Of a DNA stretch of 10,570 nucleotides, positions 6,953 to 10,570 are shown one piece after another (position 1 is the stretch's first letter; each line of letters begins with the position of its first letter). The notes under the pieces are model-generated. The model saw only the letters and a program-made list of their open reading frames with translations. It was not told the DNA's origin and did no database searches. Origin of the DNA: JBGPHT01 sp041484525 (GTDB lineage Bacteria; Acidobacteriota; Terriglobia; Bryobacterales; Bryobacteraceae); NCBI GenBank assembly GCA_041484525.1, contig JBGPHT010000219.1, positions 1 to 10,570 of the forward strand, written 5' to 3'. The position numbers were made by a program, and so were the translations under genes.

Positions 6953-7962
6953 AAGGTGTCGCGATCGGCGCGGGATATTTTTCGCGTTTCCACTACGAGG
7001 CGTGGACGCGCATCCCGGAAGTGGAGATCGCGGCCATCTGCGACCGCTCCGAAGACAAGGCGCGCGCCATGATGGCGCAGTTCGGCATACCGCGCTACTA
7101 CATCGACTGGCGCGAGACGATCGACCGTGAACGCCCGGACTTCGTGGACATCATCACGCCGCCGGACACGCATGAGGAGATGTGCGCGTACGCAGCGGAG
7201 CGCGGTGTCCCGATCGTCTGCCAGAAGCCGCTCGCGCCGACCTTCGAAGCCGGCCGCCGCATCGTGGAAGCTGCGCGATCCTCGGGCGTCCGCTTCATGG
7301 TGCATGAGAACTGGCGCTGGCAGCCATGGTACCGGAAGATCCGCGAAATTCAGCAGTCGGGCGCAATTGGCGAATTCACTCACCTGCATTTCCTCATGCG
7401 GATGGGCGATGGATGGGGCGCGAATGCGTACCTGGACCGGCAGCCGTTTTTCCGCGATTACCCGCGCCTGCTGGTGTACGAGACCGGCGTCCACTTCATC
7501 GACACGTTCCGCTTCCTGCTGGGCGAAGTCACGGAGGTCTTCGCGAACCTCCGCAGGCTGAATCCCGTGATTCAGGGAGAGGAGACGGGGCAGGTCTTCT
7601 TCCGCTTTGCGAGCGGCGCCACCGCCATCTGGGACGCCAACCGGTACAACGAGGTGGAATCGCCATCGCCGCGCTACACCTTCGGGCAGTTGCGGATCGA
7701 CGCGACAGGCGGCCATCTCACGATGGATACGGAATCGAAGATCCGGCTGAAGCCGCTGGGGCAGCCGGGTCTCGACGTGGAATATCCACACGAGAATATC
7801 CATTTCGCGGGCGATTGCGTCTACGCTCTGCAGCGGCATTTCGTGGAGTGCATGCGTTCGGGATTGCCGTTCGAATCGAGCGGCGAAGACTATCTGAAGA
7901 CGCTACGCGTAGTGGACGCGGTATACGAATCCGCGCGCGTCTCGCAGGTGGTGAAACTATGA
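6949..7962 (+). CDS. Gfo/Idh/MocA family NAD(P)-dependent oxidoreductase
   Basis: A 337-residue protein with an N-terminal Rossmann fold (VAIGAGYFSRFH at 4-15, then acidic Asp32 in ICDRS after strand 2, which favours NAD over NADP) and the C-terminal alpha/beta substrate domain. Family landmarks are DFVDIITPPDTHEEM at 64-78, the cofactor/catalytic lysine Lys93 in CQKPLAP (usually EKP), HENWRWQPWYR at 119-129, and ETGVHFIDTFRFLLG at 178-192 with the expected His182 and Asp185. Members oxidise or epimerise sugars, inositols and related polyols. It is the last gene of the four-gene operon, starting within the stop of the amidohydrolase gene (ATGA), and is probably cytoplasmic. Its TGA (7960-7962) directly abuts the stop of the convergent quinoprotein gene. 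The family call is firm; the substrate is unknown. Confidence 0.92.
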   Translation: MKGVAIGAGYFSRFHYEAWTRIPEVEIAAICDRSEDKARAMMAQFGIPRYYIDWRETIDRERPDFVDIITPPDTHEEMCAYAAERGVPIVCQKPLAPTFEAGRRIVEAARSSGVRFMVHENWRWQPWYRKIREIQQSGAIGEFTHLHFLMRMGDGWGANAYLDRQPFFRDYPRLLVYETGVHFIDTFRFLLGEVTEVFANLRRLNPVIQGEETGQVFFRFASGATAIWDANRYNEVESPSPRYTFGQLRIDATGGHLTMDTESKIRLKPLGQPGLDVEYPHENIHFAGDCVYALQRHFVECMRSGLPFESSGEDYLKTLRVVDAVYESARVSQVVKL

Positions 7963-9591
7963 TTACTGTTCGGGCAGGCCGAAGGTGAAGAGCGCGTGTC
8001 CGCTCGCGATGGATATGTACTGCCGCCCATCCACCGACCACGTGATGGGCGATGCGGCGACCTGCCCGCCGAGATAGCGGGTCCAAAGTAGCTTCCCGTC
8101 GCGCGCATTCAGCGCGAAGAAGTGCCCTTCGCGGTTTCCGGAAAAGAGAAGGTCGCTTGCGGTGGTGAGCAGCCCGCTATCGCTCACATCGCTCATGCGA
8201 TACTCCCAGACGCGCTCACCCGTCGCCGGATTCATCGCGCGAATCGCGCCATATCCGCTCTCCGGCCCGCGCGTCCGCACTTCCTGACGAACGATCGAGG
8301 GCAACTCCGCGCGCACGCTGCCGCCCGCGAACCACTTCCCCTGCTCGTATTCCTGATTCCAGGAATAGTAGACGGCGGGGTAATCGTCCCACGCGGTCAA
8401 GTAGAAAAGCCCGGTCCGCGGGCTGAAGGAGGGCGCGTACCAGTTGGTGCCGCCCTGCACTCCCGGATAGATCAGCGTGCCTTCGGCGCTCGGCGTGCTC
8501 TCGGGAATCTTGATGGGACGGCCACGGTCATCCAGCCCATTGGCCCACGTCTGCTTCACGAAAGGCTTGCCCAGCAGGAACTCTCCGGTGCTCCGGTCCA
8601 GCACGTAGAAGAAGCCATTGCGATTGCCCCAGAGCATGGCTTTCCTCGCGCGCCCCCGGAACGTCAGGTCGGCTAGCACCGGGATCTGGGCCGAGTCGAA
8701 ATCCAAACCGTCGTTGGGCGTGAATTGAAAGTGCCATTTCAGTTTGCCGGTATCCGCATCCAACGCGACCACCGAATCCGTGTAGAGGTTATCGCCACGA
8801 CGCATCGAGGGATTCCAATCCGGTCCCGGATTCCCGATGCCCCAGTAGGTGAGGTTCAATTCCGGATCGTACGACCCGGTGAGCCAGAGTGACCCGCCAC
8901 CGTGTTTCCAGGAATCGCCGGCCCAGGTATCGTGGCCGGGCTCGCCGGGTTCGGGTATGGTTTTGAATCGCCATACCTCGCGGCCGCTCTTGGCATCGTA
9001 GGCGGCGACGAACCCGCGAATTCCCAACTCGCCGCCGGCGGTTCCCACCACGATCTTGTCTCCGATCGCGAGCGGCGCCATCGTCAGCGAATAACTCTCG
9101 CGGTGGTCGGCGACGCGCACTTCCCATCGCTTGCGCCCGCTGCCCGCATCGAGTGCGATCAAATGCGCGTCCAGCGTCCCCATATAGAGCGTGTCCCCGA
9201 GGATCGCGAGGCCGCGGTTGATGCGTCCGCAGCACGGCACTACGTCCGGCGGCAGCGGATGCCGGTAGCGCCAGAATACGCGGCCCGTGCGGGCGTCGAT
9301 TGCGACCACGTCGCTCGGGGGATCGGTGAGGTACATCACGCCGTCCACCACCAACGGAGCGGACTCGATCTTCTCCAGCGAGTTCGCCTGCCAAACCCAC
9401 TTGAGCTCGAGGCGCCGCACGTTATCTTCGCGAATCTGCGCGAGCGTGCTGTGGTGAGTGCTCGCATAGGAGCCGTTGTAGGTAAGCCAGTTCTGCGGTT
9501 CGCGCGCGGCGTTGCGCAGGCGGTCGAACGAAACCTGCGCCGGCGCGCTGGCGGCGAGCGCGGCCACTGCAACTATACGCAGCACGTTCAT
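7963..9591 (-). CDS. PQQ-type quinoprotein alcohol dehydrogenase homologue
   Basis: A 542-residue secreted beta-propeller of the methanol/ethanol dehydrogenase type, without a fused haem domain. The signal peptide is MNVLRIVAVAALAASAPA, cleaved about Ala18. Landmarks in order: adjacent cysteines Cys120-Cys121 (PCCGRINRG, the vicinal disulfide), Glu188 (GGELGIRG), Asn254 (GIGNPGP), Asp297 (LDFD) and GNRNGFFYVLDR at 322-333, plus repeated propeller strands (VVAIDARTGRVFWRY, VVALDADTGKLKW). Glu188, Asn254 and Asp297 match the metal ligands and catalytic base, and Asp299 two residues on matches the additional lanthanide ligand of XoxF-type enzymes. It follows the cytochrome c gene with an ATGA overlap and has AGAGGTGA (9595-9602) before its start. 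I recall databases calling some acidobacterial homologues 'empty' quinoproteins because their hosts lack PQQ synthesis; I cannot test that here. Substrate unknown. Confidence 0.92.
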   Translation of the reverse strand: MNVLRIVAVAALAASAPAQVSFDRLRNAAREPQNWLTYNGSYASTHHSTLAQIREDNVRRLELKWVWQANSLEKIESAPLVVDGVMYLTDPPSDVVAIDARTGRVFWRYRHPLPPDVVPCCGRINRGLAILGDTLYMGTLDAHLIALDAGSGRKRWEVRVADHRESYSLTMAPLAIGDKIVVGTAGGELGIRGFVAAYDAKSGREVWRFKTIPEPGEPGHDTWAGDSWKHGGGSLWLTGSYDPELNLTYWGIGNPGPDWNPSMRRGDNLYTDSVVALDADTGKLKWHFQFTPNDGLDFDSAQIPVLADLTFRGRARKAMLWGNRNGFFYVLDRSTGEFLLGKPFVKQTWANGLDDRGRPIKIPESTPSAEGTLIYPGVQGGTNWYAPSFSPRTGLFYLTAWDDYPAVYYSWNQEYEQGKWFAGGSVRAELPSIVRQEVRTRGPESGYGAIRAMNPATGERVWEYRMSDVSDSGLLTTASDLLFSGNREGHFFALNARDGKLLWTRYLGGQVAASPITWSVDGRQYISIASGHALFTFGLPEQ

Positions 9592-10361
9592 TGCTCACCT
9601 CTCACGCTGATGAGATACGCGATTACGTTTGCGATCTGCGCGTCCGAAAGCTTGTCCCTGAATGAGGGCATCGGGGATCGGCGAATCAACTCCATCGTCG
9701 TAATATTTCGTTTGAGCAGCGATACGAGGCGGCCGTTCTGGTCGCGGAACTGTAGCGAGTGCGTGTCTTCGTTCAACCGGATGCCGCGCAGGTTCTGGCC
9801 AGTCGCCGTTTTCACGTTGACCGACCAGTACGGCGATGGGACCTCGGCGTCGGGGTCGGTCACCGACTTCAGCAATTCCGAGTAAGAGCGTCTGGAACCT
9901 ACCGGCGTCAGGTCTGGCCCGATGAGACCGCCTTCGCCACGGACCGCGTGACAGCTCGAACAATTCGCACGGAAGACGCCGGCGCCGGCCTCCGCATCGC
10001 CCTTCGACTGAGCCGCCCCGCGGACGATGCCGATGGCACGAAGGTGGGTCACAAGCTGCCATATCTGCAGGCCGCTGAACGAAAACGCCGGCATGGCGGT
10101 GCCGGGCACGCCCTTGGAAATCGTGCGGTACAGTTCTTCGTCAGACCCGCCGCGTTGAAACGTGCCGGAGGTCAGGCTCGGACCCGTGCCCGTGCCAGCG
10201 CCATCGAGCCCGTGACATCCAGCGCATTGCGACCGGTAAAGCGTCGCGCCAGATTGCGCGTGTTCGGGGCTGGTGTAGGGATTTACTACCGTCGTGCTGC
10301 CATGCTGGGCGAGGATCGGCAAAGCAAAAAGTATCGTTCCGGCAATTTCCCTTACGCGCAT
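9588..10361 (-). CDS. Exported dihaem cytochrome c, likely electron acceptor of the quinoprotein
   Basis: From ATG 10361 the protein has 257 residues, with a signal peptide MRVREIAGTILFALPILA cut near Ala18. Two c-type haem domains follow: CAGCH at 46-50 with Met90 in GTAMPAF, and CSSCH at 134-138 with Met231 in SPMPSF. The second domain carries an extra stretch at about 180-218 (a TATGQNLRGIRLNEDTHSLQ-type segment, then DQNGRLVSLLKRNI) between haem motif and Met ligand. This resembles the TIGR02603-type haem-binding domains common in Planctomycetes, Verrucomicrobia and Acidobacteria. The gene overlaps the quinoprotein start by four bases, so the two are made together; passing electrons from quinoprotein to the respiratory chain is the natural role. 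TTG 10370 would add three residues ahead of the signal peptide. No good ribosome site precedes either start. Confidence 0.92.
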   Translation of the reverse strand: MRVREIAGTILFALPILAQHGSTTVVNPYTSPEHAQSGATLYRSQCAGCHGLDGAGTGTGPSLTSGTFQRGGSDEELYRTISKGVPGTAMPAFSFSGLQIWQLVTHLRAIGIVRGAAQSKGDAEAGAGVFRANCSSCHAVRGEGGLIGPDLTPVGSRRSYSELLKSVTDPDAEVPSPYWSVNVKTATGQNLRGIRLNEDTHSLQFRDQNGRLVSLLKRNITTMELIRRSPMPSFRDKLSDAQIANVIAYLISVRGEQ

Positions 10362-10384
10362 GGTGATCAAGAGGAAACCGTCTT

Positions 10385-10415
10385 ATTGTAAGCCTGGATC
10401 CCTCTCCGTAGTAAA
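10385..10415 (-). promoter_or_regulatory. Weak candidate promoter for the cytochrome/quinoprotein operon
   Basis: On the minus strand TTTACT (10415-10410) and TACAAT (10390-10385) are separated by 19 bases, with the second element 24 bases before the ATG at 10361. TACAAT is a good minus-10 match. The minus-35 matches four of six and the spacer is long, so this is a guess. Confidence 0.25.
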
Positions 10416-10570
10416 CCGGGCCCGGCAAAAGGGTGTGCGACATAAAAGTGGAGAGACCCACGCATCCTCAACAAAACGACAAGAGTCTGAGCGTACACAT
10501 ACGCAAGGCTTCTGGCCGCTGTGCGGCGAACGCACATCTTGACCGTTGCGGGATTGCCCGTCCTTGAGGC
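10416..10570. other. Upstream region without recognised gene
   Basis: The last 155 bases show no recognisable gene. Two small dyads occur: GCGTA-CACA-TACGC at 10491-10504 and GCCGC-TGT-GCGGC at 10515-10527. Neither has a following T-run. Two minus-strand frames are open from the window edge (one to 10367, one to a TAA at about 10386), but their translations resemble no protein I know, and open frames of this length are common in GC-rich DNA. Confidence 0.3.

Noticed and set aside
6784..7839. Minus-strand open frame of 351 residues opposite the oxidoreductase gene
   Set aside because: The plus strand encodes a full Gfo/Idh/MocA protein with all family motifs; the antisense product has no recognisable domain.
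8902..9885. Plus-strand open frame of 327 residues across the quinoprotein/cytochrome junction
   Set aside because: It spans two well-supported minus-strand genes and has no domain of its own.
10294..10542. Plus-strand open frame of 82 residues at the right end
   Set aside because: It starts inside the cytochrome signal-peptide region, has no good ribosome site, and its product matches no family I know.

Overview
The window is high-GC bacterial DNA with short intergenic gaps and four 4-bp stop/start overlaps. The gene types suggest an acidobacterium of the Bryobacter/Solibacter kind: a winged-helix regulator fused to an AAA ATPase and TPR repeats, a Tat-signal hydrolase starting VDRRTFL, a quinoprotein dehydrogenase, and a dihaem cytochrome c with the insertion typical of Planctomycetes/Verrucomicrobia/Acidobacteria haem-binding domains. 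This taxonomic guess is inference from family distribution. There is no marker gene, and no rRNA, tRNA, CRISPR array or insertion sequence was seen.

Layout. (1) 1-736, minus strand: the N-terminal half of a selenium-binding protein/methanethiol oxidase (SELENBP1/SBP56 family), cut by the left edge. (2) 866-3796, plus strand and divergent from it: a 976-residue one-component regulator (winged helix, AAA ATPase, TPR). The gap between them holds three copies of AAGAAC. (3) 3797-4089: a non-coding gap with several dyads, and on the minus strand an open frame with some coding-like codon use. (4) 4090-7962, plus strand: four tightly coupled genes. They encode a Tat-exported TIM-barrel protein resembling clan GH-A glycoside hydrolases, a beta-decarboxylating dehydrogenase of the isocitrate/isopropylmalate family, an amidohydrolase-2 family protein, and a Gfo/Idh/MocA oxidoreductase. 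(5) 10361-7963, minus strand: a two-gene operon of a dihaem cytochrome c followed by a PQQ-type quinoprotein dehydrogenase. It converges on the first operon with no base between the two stop codons. (6) 10362-10570: upstream region of that operon with no recognisable gene.

How they may work together. The four-gene operon looks like a catabolic module: an exported hydrolase could release a substrate, with a sugar-type oxidoreductase, an amidohydrolase-fold hydrolase or decarboxylase, and a hydroxyacid oxidative decarboxylase acting inside the cell. The substrate is unknown and I know of no described pathway with this gene set. Two of its enzymes lack a residue normally central to catalysis: Phe in place of the catalytic Tyr in the dehydrogenase, and Asn in place of the metal-binding Asp in the amidohydrolase. 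The cytochrome/quinoprotein pair forms a plausible periplasmic alcohol- or sugar-oxidation chain. The quinoprotein carries the extra Asp that marks lanthanide-type enzymes. The regulator may control either flanking unit; the sequence does not decide which.
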